Shown: in pieces, positions 26,324 through 37,002 of the stretch
How the letters are laid out: every line of letters begins with the position of its first letter
How positions within the stretch are numbered: position 1 is the first letter of the stretch
Source of the DNA: Micromonospora sp. NBRC 110009
GTDB lineage: Bacteria; Actinomycetota; Actinomycetes; Mycobacteriales; Micromonosporaceae
Assembly: GCF_030518795.1 (NCBI RefSeq)
Contig: NZ_CP130427.1
Coordinates: 3,720,001-3,784,000 of the forward strand
DNA: 64,000 nt
Direction of reading: 5' to 3'
Made by a program: the position numbers and the translations under genes
The notes under the pieces: model-generated
The model's input: only the letters and a program-made list of their open reading frames with translations
Database searches by the model: none
Told to the model about the DNA's origin: nothing

Positions 26324-28737
26324 TGTCGCACGCCATGGACGACCAGACGACGGCGGAACCGCCGGCCGGAGCCGCCGAGGGCCTTCCCGACCTGCGGCTG
26401 GCCGGGCTTGCCGTGGCCGCCTGGCTCGCCGCCCTGGCCGGGCTGCACCTCAGCGCGGGCGAAACGGCCACCCTCGCCGGGGTGGCCGCCGGCCTGGCTG
26501 CCGTCCTCGGCCTGCACCTGTGCGGCCTGCTGGGCCGCCCGGCCGGCCCGGTCCGGCGGTACGGCTGGATCGCGGTCGCCGTGCTGCTCGGCGTCGTCTG
26601 CGGCGCGACCGCCACCGCCGCCCGGGTGGCGGTCCGCGACGCCGCCCCGGTGCGGGCGCTCGCCGCCGAGCGGGCGTCGGTCACCGCCGACCTGGTGGTC
26701 CGGGACGACCCGCGGCCGCTCCGGGGCGCTCCGGGCCGGCCGGCCACCGTGCTGCTCCAGGCCGACCTGATAACCCTCACCGCCGGCGCCGACGGCCGGC
26801 GGGTCACCGGGTCGGTGCGCGGGCTGGTGCTGGCGACCGATCCGGCCTGGCGGACGTTGCTGCCCGGGCAGCGGGCGACCGCCCGGGGCCGGCTGGCCGA
26901 GCCGCGCGGCGGCGACCTGACGGCGGTGGTGCTCACCGCCACTGGACCGCCCACGTTGCACGGTGCGTCGTCCTGGCCGCAGCGCGCCGCCGGCGCCCTC
27001 CGCGCCGGGCTGCACCGCGCGTGCGCGCCGCTGCCCGACGAGCCGGGCGGGCTGCTGCCCGGGCTGGTCGTCGGGGACACCAGCCGGCTGTCCCCGACCG
27101 TCGAGGAGGACTTCCGGACCACCGGCATGACCCACCTGAACGCGGTGTCCGGGTCCAACGTCGCCATCGTCGTCGGGGCGGTGCTGCTGCTCGCCCGCTG
27201 GGCCCGGGCCGGCCCCCGGACGGCCGCGGTGCTCTGCGTGCTGGCCCTGATCGGGTTCGTCATCCTGGTCCGGCCGTCCCCGAGCGTGGTGCGGGCCGCC
27301 GCGATGGGCGCGATCGGGCTGGCCGCGCTCGCCACCGGGCGGCCCCGGGCCGCGCTGCCCGCCCTCGCCGCCGCGGTCACCGTCCTGGTGCTGGTCGACC
27401 CCGAGCTGGCCGGGGACCCCGGGTTCACGCTCTCCGTCTGCGCCACCGGCGGGTTGTTGCTGCTCGCCCCCGGCTGGCGGGACGCCCTGCGTCGCCGGGG
27501 CGTACCGGTGGGGCTGGCCGAGGCCCTCGCCGTGCCGGCCGCCGCGCAGCTCGCCTGCGGGCCGGTGATCGCCGGCCTGTCGGGGACGGTGAGCCTGGTC
27601 GCGGTGCCGGCGAACCTGCTGGCGGTGCCGGCCGTCGCACCGGCCACCGTGCTCGGCGTGCTCGCCGCCGTGGTGTCGCCGGTCTGGCCGGCGGGAGCCG
27701 AGTTCGCCGCCTGGCTGGCGAGTTGGCCGGCGCGCTGGCTGCTGCTCGTCGCCGGGCAGGGGGCCCGGCTGCCCGCCGGGACGCTGGCCTGGCCGGGCGG
27801 GGTGACCGGGGCCCTGCTGCTGACCGCGCTCACGGTGGCGCTGCTGCTCGCCACCCGGCGCCCGCTGGTCCGGCGGCTCGTCGCGGCCTGCGCGGTCGCG
27901 GTGGTGCTCGGCACGCTGCCCGTCCGGCTGCTCGCCTCCGGCTGGCCGCCTTCGGGCTGGGTGGTCGTGGCCTGCGCCGTCGGGCAGGGGGATGCCATCG
28001 TGCTGCCGGTCGCCGCCGGCCGGGCGGTGGTGGTCGACGCCGGCCCGGAGCCCTCGAGTGTGGACGGCTGCCTGCGCCGGCTCGGCGTACGCGAGGTGCC
28101 GTTCTTCGTGGTCAGCCACTTCCACGCCGACCACGTGGGCGGCGTCGCCGGGGTGTTCCGGGGACGCCGGGTGGCGGAGGTGGTGACCCCGGGCTGGGCC
28201 GAGCCGCCCTACGGCGTTTCCCAGGTACGCGAAGCGGCCCGGAGCGGCGCCGCCGGGCTGCGTACGGTGCCGGTGGGGTGGCGCTGGCGGGGCGGGGGAG
28301 TGGAGCTGGTCGTCCTGGGGCCGCCGTACCCGCTGCAGGGCAGCCGGTCGGATCCGAACAACAACTCCCTGGTGGTCGCGGCGACCGTGGCCGGGGTGCG
28401 GATCCTGCTGGCCGGTGACGCCGAGACGGAGGAGCAGCGGGCGCTGCTGGAGGCCGGGCCGCCGGAGGCCGTCCGGGCCGACGTGCTCAAGGTCGCCCAC
28501 CATGGCTCGGCCTACCAGGACCCGGAGTTCATCGACGCGGTCCGGCCCGCCGTGGCGCTGGTGTCGGTCGGCGTCGACAACGACTACGGGCACCCGAACC
28601 TGGGCCTGCTGGGCCGGCTGACCCGGGGTGGCGCCCGGGTGCTGCGTACCGACACCGATGGGGATGCGGCGGCGGTGTGGGACGGGCGTCGACTCGCGGT
28701 GGCGGCGCGCGGCATCAGTCCGGGGCGGCAGCCCTGA
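26323..28737 (+). CDS. comEC: ComEC/Rec2 competence protein
   Basis: ComEC forms the channel that takes single-stranded DNA across the membrane. The roughly 804-residue product has the Competence domain in its middle: GLVVGDTSRLSPTVEEDFRT, then LNAVSGSNVAIVVG, with many hydrophobic helices. A C-terminal metallo-beta-lactamase domain has HFHADHVGG, NNNSLVV and VAHHGSAYQ, possibly a nuclease. The ATG at 26323 shares one base with the comEA stop (TGATG); GTG 26320 is an alternative. Competence is not shown for most actinobacteria, so the role is inferred. Confidence 0.92.
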   Translation: MSHAMDDQTTAEPPAGAAEGLPDLRLAGLAVAAWLAALAGLHLSAGETATLAGVAAGLAAVLGLHLCGLLGRPAGPVRRYGWIAVAVLLGVVCGATATAARVAVRDAAPVRALAAERASVTADLVVRDDPRPLRGAPGRPATVLLQADLITLTAGADGRRVTGSVRGLVLATDPAWRTLLPGQRATARGRLAEPRGGDLTAVVLTATGPPTLHGASSWPQRAAGALRAGLHRACAPLPDEPGGLLPGLVVGDTSRLSPTVEEDFRTTGMTHLNAVSGSNVAIVVGAVLLLARWARAGPRTAAVLCVLALIGFVILVRPSPSVVRAAAMGAIGLAALATGRPRAALPALAAAVTVLVLVDPELAGDPGFTLSVCATGGLLLLAPGWRDALRRRGVPVGLAEALAVPAAAQLACGPVIAGLSGTVSLVAVPANLLAVPAVAPATVLGVLAAVVSPVWPAGAEFAAWLASWPARWLLLVAGQGARLPAGTLAWPGGVTGALLLTALTVALLLATRRPLVRRLVAACAVAVVLGTLPVRLLASGWPPSGWVVVACAVGQGDAIVLPVAAGRAVVVDAGPEPSSVDGCLRRLGVREVPFFVVSHFHADHVGGVAGVFRGRRVAEVVTPGWAEPPYGVSQVREAARSGAAGLRTVPVGWRWRGGGVELVVLGPPYPLQGSRSDPNNNSLVVAATVAGVRILLAGDAETEEQRALLEAGPPEAVRADVLKVAHHGSAYQDPEFIDAVRPAVALVSVGVDNDYGHPNLGLLGRLTRGGARVLRTDTDGDAAAVWDGRRLAVAARGISPGRQP

Positions 28738-28801
28738 CGGCCTCGATCTGGCGCTGAGTTTCCCCGGCGCGCAGTGCCAACCGCCAGTGCGCCTTCACCC
28801 T

Positions 28802-29953
28802 TCACGCTGACGGCGAGAGGTCCCCGTGCCACTCCTCCTCCGTCTCGGTGACGCGCTCCAGCGCAGGACCCCGCGCCGCTGTCCGTTCGTACAGGTTGTC
28901 GATCCGGGCAGCCACGCTCTCGATGCCGTACCGCTCACACAGTGCGGGTACGGGTGTGCGCGGGTGCAGCGGAGCGTGCAGTTCGGCGGCCAGTTCCCGA
29001 CGCAGCCCGACCTCGTCGCCGGGCACCTGCCGCGCCCGCTCGACGACGATGCCGTCCAACGTGGGGCAGGTGGTGTAGAGCAGGGGGAGCCCGTTGCCCA
29101 GCGCCTCCAGCATGGCCAGCCCGAACGTCTCCTGCGCCGGCGCGGCGACCAGCATGTCGAACGACGACAGCACTGCGCCCAGGTCCCGGCGCGCTCCGGC
29201 GAAGAGCACGTGCTCCGTCACCCCGACCTCTCGGACGATCTGCTCGAGACGCTCGCGTTCCTCGCCGTCACCGGCCACCACGAGGCGCCGCCTTTCGCCG
29301 AGCAGCGGCGCGGCCGCCCGGATCACCAGGTCAACCCGCTTGTCGGGGCCGAGATGGCCGAGCACTCCGATGACCTGGACGTTCGGTCCGATGCCCCAGC
29401 CCATCCGCACGTTCACCCGGCCGACCGGGTCGAACGCGACGGCGGCGAAGTCGACCGCCTTCGGGACCACTGTGATCTTCCGGCTCGGCACACCCCAGGC
29501 CACCAGCCGGTTCCGGACCACGTCCGACACCGCGACCGTGGCGTGCGAGCAGAGTTCGGCAGCGCGGTACACGGTCCGCACCGGCATGGTCATCCGCCGG
29601 CGTTCGACGGGCGTCTCGCCGACGGAGTGCTCGGTGGTCACGATCGCTCGGGTGCCGGCGAGGCGTGCGGCGAGGTGCCCGTAGATCTGGGCGCGGTAGA
29701 GGTGGGTGTGGACGACGTCGTAGCGTCCCTCCCGGATGATCCGGTGCAGCCGGCCCAGTGCGGACACCTCGGTGCTGCGGGTCATGGCGAGGTCACGGAC
29801 TCGCACACCGCCTTGCGCGATGGTGTCGGCGACCTGGCCGCGGTTGTGGAGCGTGACCACCTCGGGCTCATGCCGGGTGTGTCTGAGCAGCAGTTCGAGC
29901 TGCGTTTGCGCTCCACCGATGCCAAGGCCGGTGATCACGTGCAGGACCTTCAC
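28802..29953 (-). CDS. Glycosyltransferase family 4-type
   Basis: This 383-residue GT-B enzyme starts (GTG at 29953, GGGAGG upstream) VKVLHVITGLGIGGAQTQLE, the donor-side glycine loop. The N-terminal domain continues with VVHTHLYRAQIYGHLAARL. The C-terminal half has VIGVLGHLGPDKRVDLVIRA and the E-x7-E motif in AQETFGLAMLEALGNG that binds the nucleotide sugar. The acceptor is unknown; cell-surface polysaccharide is likely. It is convergent with comEC and separated from holA by a 279-base gap. Confidence 0.88.
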   Translation of the reverse strand: MKVLHVITGLGIGGAQTQLELLLRHTRHEPEVVTLHNRGQVADTIAQGGVRVRDLAMTRSTEVSALGRLHRIIREGRYDVVHTHLYRAQIYGHLAARLAGTRAIVTTEHSVGETPVERRRMTMPVRTVYRAAELCSHATVAVSDVVRNRLVAWGVPSRKITVVPKAVDFAAVAFDPVGRVNVRMGWGIGPNVQVIGVLGHLGPDKRVDLVIRAAAPLLGERRRLVVAGDGEERERLEQIVREVGVTEHVLFAGARRDLGAVLSSFDMLVAAPAQETFGLAMLEALGNGLPLLYTTCPTLDGIVVERARQVPGDEVGLRRELAAELHAPLHPRTPVPALCERYGIESVAARIDNLYERTAARGPALERVTETEEEWHGDLSPSA

Positions 29954-30232
29954 TGTGAGCCTCCCTGAACGGGCCAACCGTCCCGGCGAAAGGTCGGGAG
30001 GTGGTCGAGGTCCCCCGAAAGGGATACTGCCGCAGGAAGACTGGCGCTCGTGAGAAATTATCAGAATTGGGGCAGATCTCGGGGTGGACCTGAGTGGCGG
30101 GCAGCCCGGGTGCCGACGGGAATCGAGATGGTTTGCTGGGGCCGACGTAAATGTCTGGATTTGCGCTGGCTGCGGGCTGCGTCGTCACAGTCCTCGATGA
30201 CCAGGCACGATCCGATCGAGGGCCGTGCGAAT

Positions 30233-31213
30233 ATGGGCGACGTGACCCCCGCCAGCCTGCCCCCTATTCTGCTCGTTCTCGGCGACGAGGAGCTGCTCGC
30301 CACGCGAGCGGTGACCGAAGCCGTCGCCCGGGCCCGGAGCGTCGACCCCGACGTGGACGTCCGGGAGTACCAGGCCGGTTCGCTGACGGTGGGCGAGATC
30401 GCCGAGATGCTCAGCCCCTCCCTGTTCGGCGGGCGCCGGGTGCTCGTGCTCCGCTCCGCCCAGGACGCCCGCAAGGACCTGGTCACCGCGCTCCTGGCGT
30501 ACGCGAAGAACCCGGACCCCGACGTGCAGCTCGTGGCGCTGCACCTCGGCGGCGCGAAGGGAAAGGCGTTCGCCGACGGGCTGCGCGCGGCGGGCGCCAC
30601 CGTCGTGCCCGCCGCGAAGCTCAAGGGGCACCGGGAGCGGGTGGCCTTCGTGCGGGACGAGATCCGCCGCAGCGGGGGCAGGTGCACCGAGGACGCGGCC
30701 GAGGCGCTGATCGCCGCCGTCGGCACCGACCTGCGCGAGCTGGCCGCCGCCTGCTCGCAGCTCGTCGCCGACACCGACGGGCGGATCGGGGCCGACACGG
30801 TGGCCCGCTACTACAAGGGTCGGGTCGAGGTGAGCGGCTTCACCGTCGCCGACGCCACGATGGTCGGTGACGTGCCCGCCGCCCTGGAGGCGCTGCGCTG
30901 GGCGCTGCACGTCGGCGTCGACCCGGTGCCGATCGCCGACGCGCTCGCCGACGGGGTCCGCACGGTGGCCCGGGTCGCCTCCGCCGGCCGGGGCAGCCCC
31001 TACCAGCTCGCCAGCAGCCTCGGCATGCCGGCGTGGAAGATCGAGCGGGCCCAGCGGCAGGGGCGGGGCTGGACGCCGGAGGGCCTGGTCGAGGCCATGC
31101 GGGCCGCCGCCGAGTGCAACGCGGCCGTCAAGGGCGGTGCCGACGACCGGGCGTACGCGCTGGAGCGGGCGGTGTTCTCGGTTGCCGCGGCGCGGCAGGG
31201 TGGCGCCCGGTGA
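30233..31213 (+). CDS. holA: DNA polymerase III delta subunit
   Basis: The delta subunit opens the beta clamp in the clamp loader. The 326-residue product starts MGDVTPASLPPILLVLGDEELL, the N-terminal delta motif LxxGxExxL. LVLRSAQDARKDLVTALLAY, AAVGTDLRELAAACSQLVAD and VEVSGFTVADAT follow. Length is normal. It comes before the small membrane gene with which it overlaps by 4 bases, and before rpsT, the order seen in many bacteria (holA-rpsT). The ATG at 30233 is used; a GTG nine bases on is possible. Confidence 0.93.
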   Translation: MGDVTPASLPPILLVLGDEELLATRAVTEAVARARSVDPDVDVREYQAGSLTVGEIAEMLSPSLFGGRRVLVLRSAQDARKDLVTALLAYAKNPDPDVQLVALHLGGAKGKAFADGLRAAGATVVPAAKLKGHRERVAFVRDEIRRSGGRCTEDAAEALIAAVGTDLRELAAACSQLVADTDGRIGADTVARYYKGRVEVSGFTVADATMVGDVPAALEALRWALHVGVDPVPIADALADGVRTVARVASAGRGSPYQLASSLGMPAWKIERAQRQGRGWTPEGLVEAMRAAAECNAAVKGGADDRAYALERAVFSVAAARQGGAR

Positions 31214-31632
31214 CCCGACCCCGGCGCTGGGCGACCGTCCCGACGGACGAGGAGCGGTACCGCCCGCTCTACGCCCGGGTGCTCGGGTTGCGCTTCGTCA
31301 ACCCGGGCGGGGTGCTCTGCTTCCTCTTCTTCGAGGGGGCGGTGGCGCTCGCCGTGCTGCTCGCCCTCGCCGAGCTGGTCAGCTGGTGGGCCGTCCTGGT
31401 CCTGCCGGCGGTGGTGGCGGCGATGGTCAAGGTCAACGACCGGGTCGCCGAAGTGGTGATCCACACCGCGGCGCAGGTACCGGAGCAGGAGCGGGACCGT
31501 TTCCGCCGGCAGATGGAGCCGGCGGTGGGGCGGGCGACGGTCCGGGCGCTGCCCCGGGTGGCGCGCGGCCGTGATGCGGCGCCGGGGGCGGCCCGCCCGG
31601 GCGACCCGGTGCTCCGCCACGACGACCCCTGA
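31210..31632 (+). CDS. Small membrane protein of unknown function
   Basis: This 140-residue protein has an N-terminal basic region (MTRPRRWATVPTDEERYRPLYARVLGL). Two adjacent hydrophobic segments follow (LCFLFFEGAVALAVLLALAE and VSWWAVLVLPAVVAAMV, about 37-75), then a charged cytoplasmic tail containing EQERDRFRRQMEPAVGRATVR. It resembles short unnamed membrane proteins next to holA in actinobacteria. The GTG start overlaps the holA stop (GTGA), so it is co-transcribed with it. Confidence 0.65.
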   Translation: MTRPRRWATVPTDEERYRPLYARVLGLRFVNPGGVLCFLFFEGAVALAVLLALAELVSWWAVLVLPAVVAAMVKVNDRVAEVVIHTAAQVPEQERDRFRRQMEPAVGRATVRALPRVARGRDAAPGAARPGDPVLRHDDP

Positions 31633-31700
31633 CGCCGCCGCCTCCCGCTACCGGCGAGGCAGCGGCGGCGGAGCGGGTCGGGCCTCCGGAACGCAGACAG

Positions 31701-31735
31701 CCGGAAGCCCCGGGGCGGAACCCCGGGGCTTCCGG
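31701..31735. terminator. Strong bidirectional terminator
   Basis: A perfect 15-bp stem (31701-31715 and 31721-31735) closes a 5-base loop CGGAA. It lies between the convergent membrane gene and rpsT and probably stops both. It is the longest perfect hairpin I found between genes apart from the 17-bp stem at 5993. Confidence 0.9.
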
Positions 31736-31755
31736 TCAGAATCTGAGTGCGCTCG

Positions 31756-32022
31756 TCAGGCCGAGAGCGAGGCGACGCGCTTGGCGATCGCCGACTTCCG
31801 GTTGGCCGCCTGGTTGCCGTGGATGACGCCCTTGCTGGCAGCCTTGTCCAGCTTGCGGGCGGCGTCCCGCATGAGGGCGGTGGCCTTCTCGCTGTCGCCG
31901 GCCTCGGCAGCCTCGTGGAACTTCCGGATGGCGGTCTTCAGCGACGACTTGACCGACTTGTTACGCAGCCGGCGCTTCTCGTTCTGCCGGTTGCGCTTGA
32001 TCTGGGACTTGATGTTCGCCAC
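31756..32022 (-). CDS. rpsT: 30S ribosomal protein S20
   Basis: This 88-residue S20 binds 16S rRNA early in 30S assembly. The product starts [21 protein letters not shown] and contains [16 protein letters not shown] and [20 protein letters not shown], the standard S20 signatures. It is on the opposite strand from holA and lies upstream of a terminator on its own 3' side. Its promoter should lie in 32023-32150, where I see no clear sigma-70 box. Confidence 0.97.
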   Translation of the reverse strand: MANIKSQIKRNRQNEKRRLRNKSVKSSLKTAIRKFHEAAEAGDSEKATALMRDAARKLDKAASKGVIHGNQAANRKSAIAKRVASLSA

Positions 32023-32150
32023 GCGACAGCCTCGTCTTGATAGCTCGGGTTGGTCTGCTTCCGCGCACGACGAGCATGCGTCACCGCCGCGCGAAGAGCC
32101 AGGTTACCAGGTCGGCCCGGGACGAGCCAAAACGGCTCCGCCCGCCGCCC

Positions 32151-33131
32151 TCACGCCCAGCCCTGCCGGTCGGCCAGCCAGGCGAGCGCCTGGTCGCCGC
32201 TCCACCGTTGGTGCGCCCGGATGTGCGGCGAGGCGCTCGACGGGCCGGCCGCCGCGCTGGTCAGAAAGTAGCCGGCCAGTGCGGCGAGCGTCACGTCGAG
32301 CGCGTCGGCCGGGGCGTCCGCCGCCGCCGGGTGGGCGGCGAAGGCCGCGTCCGCGTCGAGGCCGCTGGCGTACCCGGTGATCAGCAGGCTGACCAGGTCG
32401 AACCAGGCCGGGCCGTGGCAGAGCCAGTTCCAGTCGCAGATCCAGGCCCGGGCCGCCGGGTCCAGCAGCAGGTTGTCCACCCGCAGGTCGCAGTGGGCCA
32501 GCCCGGCGCCGGCGGCGGCGTAGCCGGGCAGCCGGGACTCCAGCGTCACCAGCTCGGGCAGCGGTGCCCACGGGGGCAGCTGCGGGGCGGGTGAGCGGCC
32601 GAAGGAAACGTCACCCCAGGAGAGAATGTCGTCGCGGGCCAGGTCGGCGAGGCGCGGCAGCCCGAGCGCCGCCAGCTCCGCCGGCGGGTCGGCAAGCGCG
32701 GTGGCCACCTCGGCGTACGCGGCGAGGGCGGCGTCCAGCTCGGCCGGGTCCCAGGGCAGCCGGGGGGTGCGCCCGTCGACGGCGGTCAGGGCGAGCGCGT
32801 ACCAGCCGGCCTCGGTGAGCGCCCAGCGCGGTCGGGGGACCGGCAGGCCGGCGGGGAGCCGGGCCAGGATCGCGGCCTCGTGGGCGTACCAGTCGACCAG
32901 GTGCCGCTGCCCGGCCAGCGCGGCCGCCTTCACGAAGACCCGGTCGCCGTCGGGGCCGGTCAGCAGCGCGGCGAAGCCCCGGGTGAAGCCGGCACCGGCC
33001 AGCCGGACCGCGGCCGGGGGTCCGCCGAGCCGCGCGGCGACCGCGTTCCGCAGGCCGGCCGGGAGCGCCGCCCAGTCGGGGCGGACGGCCGTCGCGTCGT
33101 ACGGCACCGGGGGCCGGGAGATCGGGCGCAC
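32151..33131 (-). CDS. Phosphotransferase (APH/choline-kinase-like) enzyme
   Basis: This 326-residue aminoglycoside-phosphotransferase-fold protein has the catalytic loop HCDLRVDNLLLD (Brenner motif H-x-D-x4-N) and the metal-binding DWN (ICDWNWLCHGPAWFDL). An N-lobe Lys is in DRVFVKAAALA. Its substrate is unknown and it need not give resistance; many such enzymes are general small-molecule kinases. GTG at 33131 is taken because the frame further upstream overlaps the divergent DUF4240 gene. It is divergent from DUF4240. Confidence 0.85.
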   Translation of the reverse strand: MRPISRPPVPYDATAVRPDWAALPAGLRNAVAARLGGPPAAVRLAGAGFTRGFAALLTGPDGDRVFVKAAALAGQRHLVDWYAHEAAILARLPAGLPVPRPRWALTEAGWYALALTAVDGRTPRLPWDPAELDAALAAYAEVATALADPPAELAALGLPRLADLARDDILSWGDVSFGRSPAPQLPPWAPLPELVTLESRLPGYAAAGAGLAHCDLRVDNLLLDPAARAWICDWNWLCHGPAWFDLVSLLITGYASGLDADAAFAAHPAAADAPADALDVTLAALAGYFLTSAAAGPSSASPHIRAHQRWSGDQALAWLADRQGWA

Positions 33132-33207
33132 CCGCCCATGCTGCCCCACCGGCGCGGCGGCTCGGCCCGGAGCCGGCTGTCGGTCCGCTCTGCCAGACTG
33201 GCCAGCC

Positions 33208-33744
33208 ATGAGGACCGAGGAGTTCTGGCAGCTGATCGACTCCGCCCGCGCCGGCGCCGGGGGAGAGCCCGACGCGGTGGCCGTGCGGGCGGTCGCCCTG
33301 CTCGCCGAACGGGAGCCGGCGGAGATCGTCGGGTACGCCCAGCACCAGCAGCGGGTGCTGGCTGCCTCGCACAAGGTCGACCTGTGGGGCGCGGCCTACC
33401 TGATCAACGGTGGCGCCTCCGACGACGGCTTCGAGCACTTCCGGGGCTGGCTGATGACCCAGGGGCGGGCGGTGTTCGCGAAGGCGGTGGCCGACCCCGA
33501 CTCCCTCGCCGAGCTGCCCCAGGTCCGGGCCGCCGCGCTCAGCGGCGAGGAGTTCGAGTGCGCGGACATGCTGTCCGTGCCGTGGGAGGCGTACCGGAAG
33601 GCGACCGCGGCCGAGCTGCCGGCGGACCGGGCGCCGGCCGCGGAGCCGGACCTGCACGACTTCTGGGACTTCGACGACGAGGACGCGGCGCGGCGGCGGC
33701 TGCCCCGGCTCGCCGCCCTGTTCGTGGAGCCGCCGGAGGAGTGA
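33208..33744 (+). CDS. DUF4240 domain protein
   Basis: This 178-residue protein matches DUF4240: MRTEEFWQLIDSARAGAGGE, then LLAEREPAEIVGYAQHQQRVL, DLWGAAYLINGGASDDGFEHFRGWL and an acidic C-terminus (PDLHDFWDFDDEDAARRRLP). The function is unknown; members are often near toxin-antitoxin or DUF-type genes, but that is not the case here. It starts just inside the gap between the phosphotransferase and lepA. Confidence 0.88.
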   Translation: MRTEEFWQLIDSARAGAGGEPDAVAVRAVALLAEREPAEIVGYAQHQQRVLAASHKVDLWGAAYLINGGASDDGFEHFRGWLMTQGRAVFAKAVADPDSLAELPQVRAAALSGEEFECADMLSVPWEAYRKATAAELPADRAPAAEPDLHDFWDFDDEDAARRRLPRLAALFVEPPEE

Positions 33745-33837
33745 CGGGGGAGGACCGGCCGCCCGGGCGACGTGGGAGCATAGAGGGGGCCGGCGCCGCG
33801 CCGGCCCGCTCACGTCAGCCGACCAGAACGGACAGCT

Positions 33838-35715
<1,878 letters not shown>

Positions 35716-35735
35716 CCCGCCCGACGCCGACGCAC

Positions 35736-35800
35736 CGGCCGGCGCCCCGCGCGCGGCGACCCGTACCACGGGTCCGCCCGCCCGGGGCGCCGGCCGTTTT
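35736..35800 (+). terminator. Terminator after lepA
   Basis: A 14-bp GC-rich stem (35736-35749 with 35783-35796) is followed by TTTT. The loop is about 33 bases and contains a smaller hairpin. It ends the lepA transcript. Confidence 0.8.
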
Positions 35801-35922
35801 CGCGTACCCGGGCAGCCTTTTCGCCGCCGCCGACACTCCTCGTCACCTGCGGCATCGTCCGGCGCGATGGCACCGGCGGAGGTCGTGGACGGCCGGCGGC
35901 GGCGCCGCGCCGCGGAGTGGGT

Positions 35923-35966
35923 CGGTTTGGCTTTTCGGCGGGTAGGGAACTTACCGGTCACGACAG
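35923..35966 (+). repeat. Upstream block of GlsB copy 1 (promoter region)
   Basis: This 44-base block matches 36462-36505 at 40 of 44 positions. It contains GGTTTGG, TTTTCGG, GGGAACTTA and CGGTCACGACAG. It lies 43 bases upstream of the gene start, where a promoter is expected. GGGAAC resembles an ECF-type -35 element but I could not match a -10 with confidence. Confidence 0.7.
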
Positions 35967-36009
35967 GAACCACACAGAAGGTGTGAAACTACTTCGAAGG
36001 AGAGCGATC

Positions 36010-36291
36010 GTGACCGTCTGGGGCATCATCACCGCGCTCATCGTTGGTCTGATCGTCGGCGCGCTGGGTCGCCTGATCGTGCCGGGCCGGCAGAACATGC
36101 CGATGTGGCTGCACATGCTGATCGGCGTGGGCGCCGCGCTGCTCGGCACCGTCCTGGCCCGGGCGCTGGGCATCGCCACCGAGACCGCCGGCATCGACTG
36201 GATGGAGCTGCTGGTGCAGGTCGTGCTGGCCGCCATCGCCGTCGCCCTGGTGGCCGGCGTGGGTCGTCGGCGCAGCGTCTCGCGCTACTGA
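36010..36291 (+). CDS. GlsB/YeaQ/YmgE-type membrane protein, copy 1
   Basis: This 93-residue protein has three hydrophobic segments and the GlsB/YeaQ/YmgE (transglycosylase-associated) motif: MTVWGIITALIVGLIVGALGRLIVPGRQNMP at the start, and AALLGTVLARALGI later. Members are small stress-induced membrane proteins; enzymatic function is not established. GTG start with AAGGAGAG upstream. It is the first of a tandem pair; copy 2 differs at one residue only (Ile11 here, Val there). A hairpin follows. Confidence 0.85.
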   Translation: MTVWGIITALIVGLIVGALGRLIVPGRQNMPMWLHMLIGVGAALLGTVLARALGIATETAGIDWMELLVQVVLAAIAVALVAGVGRRRSVSRY

Positions 36292-36311
36292 CGCGCGTCC
36301 CCGAAACGCCG

Positions 36312-36345
36312 AGCGGGCGTCCGACCTCCGGGTCGGGCGCCCGCT
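36312..36345 (+). terminator. Terminator after GlsB copy 1
   Basis: A 15-bp stem (36312-36326 and 36331-36345) with one G-T wobble and loop TCCG. The same hairpin in altered form follows copy 2, so it belongs to the duplicated unit. Confidence 0.8.
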
Positions 36346-36461
36346 GGCGTGCGCGGCCCTTTCCCGCATGACGTCGTTCAATGCGAAAACCCGCCGACCG
36401 CCGCGGCATTCTGGAGCGAAATACCTGGTCAGAGCTGTTTGATGCGGTTCGAGCTTGAATT

Positions 36462-36505
36462 CGGTTTGGGTTTTCGGCCGGTCGGGAACTTAGCGGTCAC
36501 GACAG
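36462..36505 (+). repeat. Upstream block of GlsB copy 2 (promoter region)
   Basis: This is the second copy of the 44-base block at 35923-35966, with four substitutions. It lies 51 bases before the second gene. The shared GGGAACTTA and CGGTCACGACAG suggest both genes are controlled alike, though the alternative -10-like GGGTAG of copy 1 is GGGTCG-like here and so is not conserved. Confidence 0.7.
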
Positions 36506-36556
36506 CAAACACACGACATCGTGTGACAGAGCTTGAGGATGAGGAGGAGAGCGACC

Positions 36557-36838
36557 ATGACCGTCTGGGGCATCATCACCGCACTCGTCGTTGGTCTGAT
36601 CGTCGGCGCGCTGGGTCGCCTGATCGTGCCGGGCCGGCAGAACATGCCGATGTGGCTGCACATGCTGATCGGCGTGGGCGCCGCGCTGCTCGGCACCGTC
36701 CTGGCCCGGGCGCTGGGCATCGCCACCGAGACCGCCGGCATCGACTGGATGGAGCTGCTGGTGCAGGTCGTGCTGGCCGCCATCGCCGTCGCCCTGGTGG
36801 CCGGCGTGGGTCGTCGGCGCAGCGTCTCGCGCTACTGA
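36557..36838 (+). CDS. GlsB/YeaQ/YmgE-type membrane protein, copy 2
   Basis: The 93-residue product is identical to copy 1 except Val11 for Ile11. At the DNA level the two coding regions differ only at nucleotides 1, 27 and 31; the remaining 251 are identical, while their upstream blocks are about 91% alike. ATG start with GAGGAGGAG upstream, stronger than copy 1's GTG. The duplicated unit covers promoter, gene and terminator. Confidence 0.85.
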   Translation: MTVWGIITALVVGLIVGALGRLIVPGRQNMPMWLHMLIGVGAALLGTVLARALGIATETAGIDWMELLVQVVLAAIAVALVAGVGRRRSVSRY

Positions 36839-36860
36839 CGTCAATCCCCGAACCGCCCCC

Positions 36861-36894
36861 GGCGGGCGTCCGACCTGACGGTCGGGCGCCCGCC
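36861..36894 (+). terminator. Terminator after GlsB copy 2
   Basis: A 15-bp stem (36861-36875 and 36880-36894) with one G-T wobble and loop TGAC, homologous to the hairpin after copy 1. Confidence 0.8.
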
Positions 36895-37002
36895 GTCGTC
36901 TGCCCACCCGTCGTGAGCTGCCCGGACGGCACCCCTGCCGCCCGGGCGGCCGGCTGCGATACGGTCGCCTCGCCCGGACGTCGCGAGTACCCCCTGTTGT
37001 AA

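Noticed and set aside
25675..28593. 972-residue open frame on the minus strand
   Set aside because: It runs antisense to comEA-comEC, is of low complexity (Gly/Arg/His/Gln-rich) and reflects GC codon bias; no domain was seen.
35925..35945. Sigma-B-type GTTT ... GGGTAG promoter before GlsB copy 1
   Set aside because: The spacing is 11 bases, too short for that class, and the -10-like part is not conserved before copy 2.
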